From: Gammaproteobacteria bacterium UBA3067
GTDB lineage: Bacteria > Pseudomonadota > Gammaproteobacteria > Pseudomonadales > UBA3067
Length of the DNA stretch: 32,586 bases
NCBI GenBank assembly: GCA_002366835.1
Contig: DFBZ01000141.1
Location: 553-33,138, forward strand
Direction of reading: 5' to 3'
Positions 23,618 to 31,957 of this stretch are shown here, one piece after another. The position numbers were made by a program, and so were the translations under genes. The notes under the pieces were generated by a model. That model had not been told where the DNA came from. It worked only from the letters and a program-made list of their open reading frames with translations, and made no database searches. Each line of letters starts with the position of its first letter. Position 1 is the first letter of the stretch.

Positions 23618-24313
23618 ATGACAGATAAACTCAACGAAGAGCTTTCGGCACTGGCAGATGGCGAAGTATCCGAGTTTGGACTTCGTAAAACCCTGCTCGA
23701 AATGGATGCTAAGCCTGAGCTGGCACACAAGTGGTCGCGTTATCATGCGGCTAAGACGGTTTTTCGCCACGAGGCACTGAGCAGTGTTGATCTCAGTGAA
23801 AGCATTAAAGCAGCGCTGGCGGATGAGCCCGCTCATGGTTCTAATGCGGTAGGCGATGACGGCTGGTGTGAAGCGACTCATGTTGCTGACGAGCATAAGC
23901 CCATGACTGCTTTTTTACACTCCTGGGGCAAGCCACTCTCCAGCGCCGCCTTGGCGGCATCGCTTACACTAGCGGTAGTTTTAAGCTGGCAGGAATTCCA
24001 ACCCACCAGTGAGCCAGTGTCTGAGCCGCTGGTTGCCGCTGCTCAGCAGCCGTTTCGGGACCAGTCAGGTTATTCGTCGTCTTCTCGTAACGCAGTCGCG
24101 GCCCAGACCGTTTCTACCCAAAGTGTCGGTGGTAATGTCAGTCGCCTGATCACCCCGTCTACGGTGGCTAGTACCTCTTCTCTTTCTGCGCAGTCAGCGG
24201 CCACTAATCAGCGTTTCCAAGTTTATATGATCTCTCATGCCAACCATGTTTCCGTGGCGAACAGCGCAGGAATGATGCCATTCGCACGTTTTATTAGTGC
24301 GGGAGAAAAGTAG
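23618..24313 (+). CDS. rseA: Anti-sigma-E factor RseA (MucA)
   Basis: RseA is a single-span inner-membrane protein that sequesters RpoE until stress triggers its stepwise cleavage by DegS and RseP. The N-terminal EELSALADGEVSEFGLRKTL and HKWSRYHAAKTVFRHE match the sigma-binding domain. One hydrophobic segment (SSAALAASLTLAVVLSW, near 107-123) is the membrane span. A Ser/Thr/Gln-rich periplasmic linker follows. The C-terminus RFQVYMISHANH...GMMPFARF resembles the conserved RseA end that RseB binds. 231 residues, slightly above the usual 216. It lies between rpoE and rseB. Confidence 0.93.
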   Translation: MTDKLNEELSALADGEVSEFGLRKTLLEMDAKPELAHKWSRYHAAKTVFRHEALSSVDLSESIKAALADEPAHGSNAVGDDGWCEATHVADEHKPMTAFLHSWGKPLSSAALAASLTLAVVLSWQEFQPTSEPVSEPLVAAAQQPFRDQSGYSSSSRNAVAAQTVSTQSVGGNVSRLITPSTVASTSSLSAQSAATNQRFQVYMISHANHVSVANSAGMMPFARFISAGEK

Positions 24314-24342
24314 ATGTTCCTTCGAGAGTTTTTTCATTGATC

Positions 24343-25380
24343 ATGTTTTTTTCTAGTCTTCGATTGAGAGCCTGTGGCACGATTATTCTTTGTTTACTGT
24401 TGAGCGAAACCCTTAGGGCGGAGGGTTCATCCTTAAATCCTTCTGTCGATAGGGCGGTTTCTTCCAGCCCTTATCAGTTATTAAAAAGCATGTCCCATGC
24501 CTTCAGAACGGCGTCTTATGATGGTCGTTTTATCTACATGGCAAACAGTAAGCTCCGCTCTCTGAGGGTGGTTCATACCAACTTCGATGGCCAGGAGTTT
24601 GAGCGTCTGACTCCTTTAAGTGGCGGCGGCCCAGAAATTCTTCGTAAAGGCGATGAGCTTATTTGTATTCATCCAGGCGGAGATTTTGTGCGTATGGATA
24701 ACAGTATTCCCTCTGGACCATTTGCCAATAAGTTCTCTCATGTGAATGCTCAGATTGATACAATTTATGCCCTGGCTTTTGAGGGGGAGGATCGTATCGC
24801 AGGGAGATCGGCGAAGAAGTATTTGATGCAGCCCCAAGACCTATATCGCTATGCCTATAAGCTGTGGCTGGATAACGAAAGTGGATTATTACTGAAAACC
24901 ACCTTGCTAGGAGACAAAGGCCAAGAGCTTGAGACCTTCGAGTTTGTCGAGCTGAATGTGGGGGTGGATGTGCCGCACAAGCTGTTTGATCACCCAGGCA
25001 GTAGCCGGATGGATAAGGCTCTCGTGGTAAACCTTGATGGCGTAATGTCTCCTAATTCCGACTCTGAATGGGAGGCGGGTTGGCTGCCAAAGGGTTTTAA
25101 GATGGCGGCCTGTGATGTGCGCCACTTATCCAAAGAAAGTGAGAAAGTGAATGCGCTGGTTTACAGCGATGGCATGAGCTCTTTTACTATTTTTATAGAG
25201 CCTTTTGCATCGAACAAAGAGCACGCGCCCATGCCCCATAGTCGCCATGGTGCAACGGCGGTATATAGCCACACTATTGATATTGATGAGGCTGATGATA
25301 AAGTGATGATAACGGTTGTGGGGGAGTTACCCATGAGTGCCATCAGGAAAATCGGTGCCTCTGTAGTGCGTAAACAATAG
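24343..25380 (+). CDS. rseB: Sigma-E regulator RseB (MucB)
   Basis: RseB is a periplasmic protein that protects RseA from DegS and senses lipopolysaccharide intermediates. The 345-residue product has a signal peptide (RACGTIILCLLLSETLRA, cut before EG). The N-terminal part SPYQLLKSMSHAFRTASYDG and the RVVHTNFDGQEFERL segment start the LolA-like domain. A smaller C-terminal domain contains GWLPKGFKMAACDVRHL. The ATG at 24343 is chosen over the TTG at 24337; the Shine-Dalgarno is weak. It follows rseA by 29 bp and precedes rseC by 25 bp. Confidence 0.93.
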   Translation: MFFSSLRLRACGTIILCLLLSETLRAEGSSLNPSVDRAVSSSPYQLLKSMSHAFRTASYDGRFIYMANSKLRSLRVVHTNFDGQEFERLTPLSGGGPEILRKGDELICIHPGGDFVRMDNSIPSGPFANKFSHVNAQIDTIYALAFEGEDRIAGRSAKKYLMQPQDLYRYAYKLWLDNESGLLLKTTLLGDKGQELETFEFVELNVGVDVPHKLFDHPGSSRMDKALVVNLDGVMSPNSDSEWEAGWLPKGFKMAACDVRHLSKESEKVNALVYSDGMSSFTIFIEPFASNKEHAPMPHSRHGATAVYSHTIDIDEADDKVMITVVGELPMSAIRKIGASVVRKQ

Positions 25381-25405
25381 CTAATTACCTTCGGGAATAG
25401 TCACA

Positions 25406-25870
25406 ATGCTAGAAGAATATGGCCGTGTCGTTGCTTTGGATGGAAACCTTGCCAAGGTGGAAACCATCCGAACGAGTAGCTGTCAGTCCTGCGAGGCGAA
25501 ATCCACGTGTGGTCAAGGCAGTATCGCTAAAGTGGTGGGGCAAAAAAGCTGCATTATTAGCGCCCTAAATTCTCTTTCACTTCAGGTGGGTGATGAGGTT
25601 GTATTGGGCCTGGAGGAATCTACTCTGGTGAAATCGGCGCTGCTTGTTTATCTTCTGCCTCTGGTTTTGATGATTGTGGGCGCGGGCATTTTTCAATGGC
25701 TTTATGGTGCCAACGACCTAGTGACTGCTTTCGGTGGTGGTATCGGTTTTTTAGCGGGCTTTGCTCTGGTGTATCTTTATAACCATCACCACAAGAACGA
25801 TGAAAGTTTCCAGCCGGTGGTTCTGAGGGCCGTAACGGGGGCAGTACCAATACAAACGCTCAATCAGTAA
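25406..25870 (+). CDS. rseC: Sigma-E positive regulator RseC (MucC)
   Basis: RseC is a small inner-membrane protein of the sigma-E operon. The N-terminal cytoplasmic part has the cysteine cluster CQSCEAKSTC (Cys26, Cys29, Cys35) plus Cys49, as expected for the family, which has a possible metal or redox role. Two membrane segments follow (about 74-96 and 103-124), then a His-rich end. 154 residues is the family size. It is the last gene of the operon; where pseudomonads carry mucD (a DegP protease) there is only 171 bp here, then lepA. Confidence 0.92.
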   Translation: MLEEYGRVVALDGNLAKVETIRTSSCQSCEAKSTCGQGSIAKVVGQKSCIISALNSLSLQVGDEVVLGLEESTLVKSALLVYLLPLVLMIVGAGIFQWLYGANDLVTAFGGGIGFLAGFALVYLYNHHHKNDESFQPVVLRAVTGAVPIQTLNQ

Positions 25871-25916
25871 TTTGTATCATGTGTTGTTAAAAATAACGCT
25901 TCCTTTGGCTTTTTCC

Positions 25917-25922
25917 TATAAT
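25917..25922 (+). promoter_or_regulatory. Consensus -10 box upstream of lepA
   Basis: TATAAT, 125 bp before lepA; the -35 at 17 bp is poor (TAACGC). It would let lepA be expressed apart from the sigma-E operon. Confidence 0.35.
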
Positions 25923-25966
25923 CCTAGATTAACGTCTCCAGAAACCCACTCATAGACAGGCCTAGC

Positions 25967-26020
25967 GTGACTCATACCAAACAATTGGTTAGACTTGCCG
26001 CCTTCTTCCTTTCACCCTAA
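25967..26020 (+). other. 17-codon ORF between rseC and lepA
   Basis: GTG at 25967 opens a short frame encoding MTHTKQLVRLAAFFLSP, ending at TAA 26018-26020. AGG lies 6 bp before it. It is basic then hydrophobic, like the start of a signal peptide, at the place where mucD/degP is normally found. It may be a leader peptide, a remnant of a lost mucD, or chance. Confidence 0.2.
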
Positions 26021-26041
26021 GCTTCCGGCGCCTGTATTCAC

Positions 26042-27841
26042 GTGACAGACATAAAAAACATCCGAAATTTCTCCATTATCGCCCATATTGACCATGGTAA
26101 ATCCACCCTTGCTGACCGGTTTATTCAACTGTGCGGCGGCCTCTCGGCGCGGGAAATGGATGCGCAAGTGCTCGACTCTATGGATATTGAGCGTGAACGT
26201 GGCATTACCATCAAAGCGCAAAGCGTTACTCTTCATTTTACTGCTGAAGACGGCGAAACCTATCAGTTGAACTTTATCGATACGCCGGGGCATGTAGATT
26301 TCAGCTACGAAGTTTCACGTTCACTGGCAGCTTGTGAAGGGGCCTTATTGGTGGTGGATGCGGCCCAGGGTGTAGAGGCACAGTCCGTTGCTAACTGCTA
26401 TACCGCAATTGATCAGGACCTTGAAGTCCTGCCGGTTCTTAATAAAATTGATTTACCCCAAGCTGAGCCAGAGCGTGTGGCCCTTGAAATTGAAGAAATC
26501 ATTGGTATTGACGCCCAGGATGCGTGCCAGGTGAGTGCGAAATCTGGCTTAGGAATAGAAGCCTTGTTGGAGCGCTTGGTAACCAGTATTCCAGCCCCTG
26601 TCGGTGACCCAGAGGGAAAATTACAGGCACTGATCATCGACTCCTGGTTCGATAATTACCTTGGTGTTGTGTCTTTAGTGCGTATTAAGGAGGGGCGCAT
26701 TAAAAAAGGTGACAAGATTCTGGTGAAGTCCACCGGACAGGCTCATGTTGTTGACAGTGTGGGTGTTTTCACCCCTAAACGCAGTGAAACTGGCGTATTG
26801 TCTGCCGGTGAAGTGGGTTTTGTGGTTGCTGGCATCAAAGATATTTATGGGGCTCCAGTGGGTGATACATTAACTCATATTAAAACCCCCGAGATTGAAG
26901 CACTACCTGGTTTTAAGCGGGTTAAACCGCAGGTTTTTGCCGGAATGTTCCCGGTCACCAGTGATGATTACGAAACTTTTAGAGAAGCCCTGGCGAAGCT
27001 AAAACTCAATGATGCTTCTTTGTTTTATGAGCCAGAGACCTCTGATGCTCTAGGCTTTGGGTTCCGTTGCGGTTTTCTTGGCATGCTCCATATGGAAATT
27101 ATTCAGGAGCGCCTTGAGCGAGAATATAACCTCGACCTTATTACTTCAGCCCCCACCGTTGTTTATCAGATTCTCACCAAAAAAGGGGAAGTGACTGAAG
27201 TGGACAATCCTTCCTCCATGCCGGATTTATCGGTGGTGGAAGAGCTTCGGGAACCGATAGCCCAGGTGAACATCCTTGTGCCTCAGGAGTATGTGGGCAA
27301 TGTGATGACCTTGTCTAACGAGCGCCGTGGTGTACAGAAAAATATGCAATACATGGGCAAGCAGGTTTCTCTCAGCTATGAAATTCCTTTGGCGGAGGTG
27401 GTGCTCGATTTTTTTGATCGGTTGAAATCCGTCAGCCGTGGTTATGCTTCGCTTGATTATTCCTTTCTTCGCTTTGAACCCAGCAAGCTGGTGCGGGTAG
27501 ATGTGTTGATTAACGGCGAAAAAGTGGATGCGCTGGCGTTAATTTGCCATACCGATGACGCTCAGTTCAAAGGGCGTGCATTGACGGAAAAAATGAAAGA
27601 GCTTATTCCGCGGCAAATGTTTGATATTGCAATTCAGGCCGCTATAGGTGGACACATCATTGCACGCCAAACCGTAAAGGCACTTCGCAAAAATGTTACG
27701 GCAAAATGTTATGGTGGCGATGCAAGCCGGAAGCGTAAACTGCTGGAAAAACAAAAGGCCGGTAAAAAACGCATGAAACAGGTGGGAAATGTTGAAATTC
27801 CACAGGATGCTTTTCTAGCGGTATTAAAAATTGAAAAATAA
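26042..27841 (+). CDS. lepA: Elongation factor 4 (LepA)
   Basis: LepA is a ribosome-binding GTPase that helps translation initiation and back-translocation of stalled ribosomes. The 599 residues match E. coli. The GTPase motifs are HIDHGKST, DTPGHVDF and NKIDLP. The signature C-terminal domain begins near LVRVDVLINGEKVDALA and ends GNVEIPQDAFLAVLKIEK. The start is a GTG at 26042 that lacks a clear Shine-Dalgarno, but TDIKNIRNFSIIAHIDHGKS fixes the N-terminus. The next gene is lepB, as is usual. Confidence 0.98.
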   Translation: MTDIKNIRNFSIIAHIDHGKSTLADRFIQLCGGLSAREMDAQVLDSMDIERERGITIKAQSVTLHFTAEDGETYQLNFIDTPGHVDFSYEVSRSLAACEGALLVVDAAQGVEAQSVANCYTAIDQDLEVLPVLNKIDLPQAEPERVALEIEEIIGIDAQDACQVSAKSGLGIEALLERLVTSIPAPVGDPEGKLQALIIDSWFDNYLGVVSLVRIKEGRIKKGDKILVKSTGQAHVVDSVGVFTPKRSETGVLSAGEVGFVVAGIKDIYGAPVGDTLTHIKTPEIEALPGFKRVKPQVFAGMFPVTSDDYETFREALAKLKLNDASLFYEPETSDALGFGFRCGFLGMLHMEIIQERLEREYNLDLITSAPTVVYQILTKKGEVTEVDNPSSMPDLSVVEELREPIAQVNILVPQEYVGNVMTLSNERRGVQKNMQYMGKQVSLSYEIPLAEVVLDFFDRLKSVSRGYASLDYSFLRFEPSKLVRVDVLINGEKVDALALICHTDDAQFKGRALTEKMKELIPRQMFDIAIQAAIGGHIIARQTVKALRKNVTAKCYGGDASRKRKLLEKQKAGKKRMKQVGNVEIPQDAFLAVLKIEK

Positions 27842-27938
27842 AGTAACGACTCAGCCTGTGCCCAAGTTTGCGCAGTCTTAATCATTACAAATGAATAAAG
27901 TGTTGCCCTCTATTTTAAGGAAGTGAACAGGCTGATTT

Positions 27939-28793
27939 ATGGATATTGATTTTTCTCTGGTATTGGTGGTTCTCGTTTTCGTTTCTGGTGTCATATGGAT
28001 GCTTGATACGCTCTTCCTCTTGCCGAGACGGAAGAAAGCGGTACAAAACTATGCCGGTGGCAGAGATATAGAAGCCGCTCAGTTGGAGAGTTTGTCTTCT
28101 TTGCCGAAGGTGGATCAAGATACCATCGCCAAATTGGAGAAAGAGTCGCTGCCGGTAGAGTACAGCCGTTCATTTTTCCCCGTACTATTACTGGTTTTGG
28201 TGTTACGCTCATTTTTGATGGAGCCCTTTACCATTCCTTCCAGCTCCATGGTGCCCACCTTGCGTATTGGTGATTACATCCTGGTGAATAAATTTACCTA
28301 TGGCCTGCGTTTGCCCGTTATTGGCACCAAAATCATGCCCTTGAATGACCCTCAAACGGGGGATGTAATGGTCTTTAAGTATCCCGATAACCCCCGCATT
28401 AATTATATTAAACGGGTGGTTGGCGTACCAGGTGATAAGATTCGCTATGAAAATAAACGCCTGACAATAAACGGTAAAGAGGTTAGTCAGCGTTTATTAG
28501 CCGAGCTACCCCCTGGCAAGCCCGCGATACAAGTATTACAAGAGCAGCTGGTGGGGGACGGTCACACCGTTCAGCATACCCTTAGCCGCAATCAATATCG
28601 TGCTGCGCGTGAGTGGCTTATACCTGAAGGCAGCTACTTTATGATGGGGGATAACCGTGATAACAGTAACGATAGTCGGGTGTGGGGCATGGTTCCAGAA
28701 AAGTATATCGTGGGAAAGGCAGTGGCTATTTGGATGACCAAGCAACCAGGTTTACATCTTCCAGTCTTTAGTCGCGTGGGTGGTATTGAGTAG
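27939..28793 (+). CDS. lepB: Signal peptidase I (LepB)
   Basis: The inner-membrane protease that removes signal peptides. The 284-residue product begins with one hydrophobic segment (SLVLVVLVFVSGVIWMLDTLFLL), then a cytoplasmic loop, a second span (VLLLVLVLRSFLM) and the catalytic domain. PSSSMVPTL gives Ser103 and YIKRVVGVPGD gives the base Lys158. The C-terminal box is GDNRDNSNDSR. It lies between lepA and the DUF4845 gene, as is usual. Confidence 0.97.
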   Translation: MDIDFSLVLVVLVFVSGVIWMLDTLFLLPRRKKAVQNYAGGRDIEAAQLESLSSLPKVDQDTIAKLEKESLPVEYSRSFFPVLLLVLVLRSFLMEPFTIPSSSMVPTLRIGDYILVNKFTYGLRLPVIGTKIMPLNDPQTGDVMVFKYPDNPRINYIKRVVGVPGDKIRYENKRLTINGKEVSQRLLAELPPGKPAIQVLQEQLVGDGHTVQHTLSRNQYRAAREWLIPEGSYFMMGDNRDNSNDSRVWGMVPEKYIVGKAVAIWMTKQPGLHLPVFSRVGGIE

Positions 28794-28988
28794 ATGGCTT
28801 TAACAGGCACTATCTCAAGCATGCGCACAACGAGTGAAGAATGCTTCTAAAACAACTTTCTATCAGCTTTATTTCTTATTAACAGCCCCACGGGCCAAGT
28901 CGTTCTATACTCAATATAATTGTGTCAAACAAGCGCTACATTTTCGCGTAAAACGCGTTATTTCACGGTTAGAAAGGAGAAATAGAGT

Positions 28989-29357
28989 ATGATAAGTCGT
29001 CAGAAAGGGGCGTCGGGTTTAAGTATACTGTTCACTATTGTCGTTATTGTGTTTTTTGGTGCGACAGGTTTAAAACTCACACCGGTTTACTTAGATAACT
29101 ACACGATCAAGGGGGCTCTGGATGCTCTTGATGAACAGCCGGGTATCACCAAAATGTCCCGTAGTAAAATAAAAAGTGTGTTGATGAAACAACTACAGAT
29201 TAATAATGTTCACAATGTAAAGAATGAAGATATTGTGGTAAATAAGGAAAAGGGCCGATTGACAGTAAATATTGATTATGAAGTTAGAATGAAGCTCGTT
29301 CAGAACATTGACTTACTCGTATCATTTGAAAATCAATTTGAGGCCGTTGCACATTGA
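28989..29357 (+). CDS. DUF4845 membrane-anchored protein
   Basis: A 122-residue protein with one N-terminal membrane segment (LSILFTIVVIVFFGATG) and a soluble periplasmic remainder. PVYLDNYTIKGALDAL and the short Lys/Arg-rich helix pattern match the DUF4845 family, which sits between lepB and rnc in many gammaproteobacteria. Its function is unknown. GAAAGGAGA lies just upstream of the ATG (28989), a strong start. A TATAAT at 28915-28920 has no good -35. Its stop overlaps the TTG start of rnc. Confidence 0.8.
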   Translation: MISRQKGASGLSILFTIVVIVFFGATGLKLTPVYLDNYTIKGALDALDEQPGITKMSRSKIKSVLMKQLQINNVHNVKNEDIVVNKEKGRLTVNIDYEVRMKLVQNIDLLVSFENQFEAVAH

Positions 29358-30028
29358 ATTCGCTCCAAAAAACGCTATGCCGTCGTATCGGATACCAATT
29401 TAATAATCCTGACCTATTGGTATTGGCACTCACTCATCGTAGCGTGAGTGGCTCAAAGAACAATGAGCGCATAGAGTTTTTGGGAGATTCCATTCTTAAT
29501 TTCGTTATTGCCGATGCGCTGTACGAAAAATTTGAAAAAGCGAAAGAAGGAAAGTTAAGTCGCCTTAGGGCACAGCTTGTAAAAGGGGAAACCCTTGCTC
29601 GCGTAGCGCGACAGTTTGAATTTGGTGATTGCCTTCTGCTGGGCTCTGGAGAGCTTAAAAGTGGCGGCTTTCGCCGTGATTCCATTCTTGCCGATGCATT
29701 GGAAGGGGTGATCGGAGCCATCTACCTAGATAGTGATTTGGAAGTATGCAGAGCGGTTATTTTAAACTGGTTTAAAGACCTCCTTGAAAATATCTCCATG
29801 GATGATCATCAGAAAGACCCTAAAACACGCCTTCAGGAGCTACTGCAATCCCGTCGTACTGCCTTGCCAGTTTACCAGGTGGAAAACATTGAAGGCGAAG
29901 CGCATAATCAGATTTTTGTTGTCAGCTGCAAGGTCGATGGCATTGATGGTGCCGCAATTGCCCAAGGTGGAAGTCGGCGTCAGGCAGAGCAGCTCGCAGC
30001 AGAAAAAATTCTGGCTGAACTTTCCTGA
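29354..30028 (+). CDS. rnc: Ribonuclease III
   Basis: RNase III cuts double-stranded RNA, including rRNA precursors. The 224 residues equal the E. coli length (226). The active-site residues fall at Glu38, Glu41, Asp45 (NNERIEFLGDSIL), Asp114 and Glu117 (ADALEGVIGAIYLD), all intact. A C-terminal double-stranded-RNA-binding domain covers about 155-224 (DPKTRLQELLQSR to RRQAEQLAAEKIL). It starts at TTG 29354, which overlaps the upstream stop by 4 bp (TTGA), so translational coupling is likely. Position before era is conserved. Confidence 0.97.
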   Translation: MNSLQKTLCRRIGYQFNNPDLLVLALTHRSVSGSKNNERIEFLGDSILNFVIADALYEKFEKAKEGKLSRLRAQLVKGETLARVARQFEFGDCLLLGSGELKSGGFRRDSILADALEGVIGAIYLDSDLEVCRAVILNWFKDLLENISMDDHQKDPKTRLQELLQSRRTALPVYQVENIEGEAHNQIFVVSCKVDGIDGAAIAQGGSRRQAEQLAAEKILAELS

Positions 30029-30097
30029 CAGTACTGTTCTAATAACTCAAGCTTCGGGGTTTAGGTTGATCGTATCCAGTATGGCTTGAGTGCAATG

Positions 30098-30168
30098 AAA
30101 CCCAACACCTTGCAGAGTGATAAAGGCTGTGCTGTTGGGTTTGTTGGGCTTTGCTAGGCTCAACCCAA
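30098..30168. repeat. Interleaved stem-loops between rnc and era
   Basis: AAACCCAACA (30098-30107) pairs with TGTTGGGTTT (30133-30142), and TTGGGTT within the second arm could instead pair with AACCCAA (30162-30168). The CAACCCAA/TTGGGTTG motif resembles widespread palindromic (REP-like) repeats in gammaproteobacteria. The rest of 30029-30277 holds no gene. Confidence 0.55.
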
Positions 30169-30277
30169 TGCGTCTTTCTTGACTGTATCGGTTTAATCAA
30201 GCACTAGTTCCTTTATATTTAGTTTTGGCTACCTTGCCTGAGTCCATAAGTTTTTCCAGATAAATGAGAGATAATCC

Positions 30278-31180
30278 GTGCATCAAGAATCCCTAGGTCG
30301 AGTTGGTTACGTGGCGATAGTTGGTCGACCAAATGTAGGTAAATCAACCTTGCTTAATCATATCCTCGGCCAAAAAATAAGTATTACTTCCAGAAAGCCG
30401 CAAACCACCCGCCATCGCATTATGGGGATTAAAACAGAAGGCACTTCCCAAGCGCTTTTTGTTGATACTCCCGGTATTCACCAAGATGCTCCCAAAGCGA
30501 TCAACCGTTATATGAATCGTGCAGCAACCAGCTCAATGGTGGATGTTGATCTGGTTCTGTTTGTCGTGGATGGTTTGAAGTGGACAGATAATGATATGCA
30601 CGTCCTCACGTCACTCAAAAATAGTCACAGTTCGGTTATATTGGTGGTGAATAAAGTCGATCGGGTAGAAGATAAACAACGTTTGCTTACTCATCTGCAA
30701 TTTCTTGCCGAGCAGTTTGAGTTCAAAGAAATCTTCCCAGTTTCCGCTATTAAAGGTGACAATCTCGACGAACTCGAAGAAAAAATCATGGCTTTTTTGC
30801 CAGAAGGTAAACCCTTTTACGATGAAGATCAGATTACAGACCGCTCGGAACGATTTATGGTTGCTGAGTTAATACGGGAAAAAATCATGCGTCAGCTGGG
30901 CGATGAGCTTCCCTATGAGATGACCGTGGAAGTGGAAGAGTTTCTGTGTGAGCCGGGTTTGATCACCATCAGTGCGGCTATTCTTGTGGAGCGGGATAGC
31001 CAAAAATCCATCGTGATTGGCAAGCAAGGCCAGCGTATTAAAAAAATTGGCACCGATGCAAGGCTTGATATGGAAGATTTACTCGAAAGTAAAGTCATGT
31101 TGAATTTGTGGGTGAAAGTAAAGAGCGGCTGGTCTGACGATGAAAGAGCCTTGCGCAGCCTAGGGTATAAAGATGAATAA
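30278..31180 (+). CDS. era: GTPase Era
   Basis: Era binds 16S rRNA and is needed in 30S ribosome assembly. The 300 residues match E. coli (301). The G1 motif GRPNVGKST is at 16-24, G3 DTPG at 63-66 and G4 NKVD at 125-128. The C-terminal KH domain holds VIGKQGQRIKKIG. The start is GTG at 30278, with GAGAG about 12 bp upstream and VGYVAIVGRPNVGKS at the right distance. It lies 249 bp after rnc, unusually far, with a repeat-like region between. Confidence 0.97.
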   Translation: MHQESLGRVGYVAIVGRPNVGKSTLLNHILGQKISITSRKPQTTRHRIMGIKTEGTSQALFVDTPGIHQDAPKAINRYMNRAATSSMVDVDLVLFVVDGLKWTDNDMHVLTSLKNSHSSVILVVNKVDRVEDKQRLLTHLQFLAEQFEFKEIFPVSAIKGDNLDELEEKIMAFLPEGKPFYDEDQITDRSERFMVAELIREKIMRQLGDELPYEMTVEVEEFLCEPGLITISAAILVERDSQKSIVIGKQGQRIKKIGTDARLDMEDLLESKVMLNLWVKVKSGWSDDERALRSLGYKDE

Positions 31181-31232
31181 GAGGGTTTTTATTGTGGCAA
31201 CCCTCATGGCTGACGTATAAGAGTCGTTCGCT

Positions 31233-31955
31233 GTGGGGTTTGAAGCGGAATTAAAATCAGCATTTGTTTTGCACTCGCGCCCCTACCGGAACACCAGCGC
31301 CATTGTTAAATTTTTCAGTCATGAATATGGCGCTCTGTCTGGAGTTGTCCGCAGTGTAAAAGGGAAGTCTGCAAAAAATGCTGCAGTGATCCAGCCTTTT
31401 TTACCCCTGCATATCGCCTGGAAAGGGCGTACAGATCTAAAAAGTATCACCACTATTGAGGAAGCTGGCAAAGTCACATTTCTCCAGGGCGAACATTTGC
31501 TTAGCGCCTTTTACCTTAACGAGTTAATGTATCGTCTGCTCCAGGAAGGCGAGCCACTGGTTTTATTGTTCGGCAGTTATTGTGAGGCTCTCCATCAGCT
31601 TGAACACGGCTGTGATATTGAGCCGGTGTTGCGTAAGTTCGAAAAACAATTGCTCGATGAACTGGGTTACAGTGTGTCCTATTCTAACGATGCACATAGT
31701 GGTAATAAGCTGACAGAAAACACTCTCTATGAGTTTGTGAACGAAGTGGGTTTTGTTCGATTTAATGATCATGAGCAAGCACCAGGCCGGCGGGTCTTTC
31801 TAGGAGAGCGCATTGTTGCAATAGGGCGGGATGACTACAGTCAGTTGCAAACGCGCCGTGCCGCCAAGCAGATTATGCGACAATCCTTGGCTATTCATTT
31901 GGGTGATAAACCACTAAACAGCCGAAATTTATTTCGGAAACATAAAGAGGAATGA
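31233..31955 (+). CDS. recO: DNA repair protein RecO
   Basis: RecO works with RecR and RecF to load RecA at single-stranded gaps. The 240 residues match (E. coli 242). The N-terminal OB fold includes VLHSRPYRNTSAIVKFFSHEYG and SGVVRSVKG; the C-terminal helical part follows and ends with LNSRNLFRKHKEE. The start is GTG at 31233, with a weak Shine-Dalgarno. It is 52 bp after era. Its stop is overlapped by an ATG of pdxJ's frame, as in many relatives. Confidence 0.93.
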   Translation: MGFEAELKSAFVLHSRPYRNTSAIVKFFSHEYGALSGVVRSVKGKSAKNAAVIQPFLPLHIAWKGRTDLKSITTIEEAGKVTFLQGEHLLSAFYLNELMYRLLQEGEPLVLLFGSYCEALHQLEHGCDIEPVLRKFEKQLLDELGYSVSYSNDAHSGNKLTENTLYEFVNEVGFVRFNDHEQAPGRRVFLGERIVAIGRDDYSQLQTRRAAKQIMRQSLAIHLGDKPLNSRNLFRKHKEE

Positions 31956-31957
31956 GT

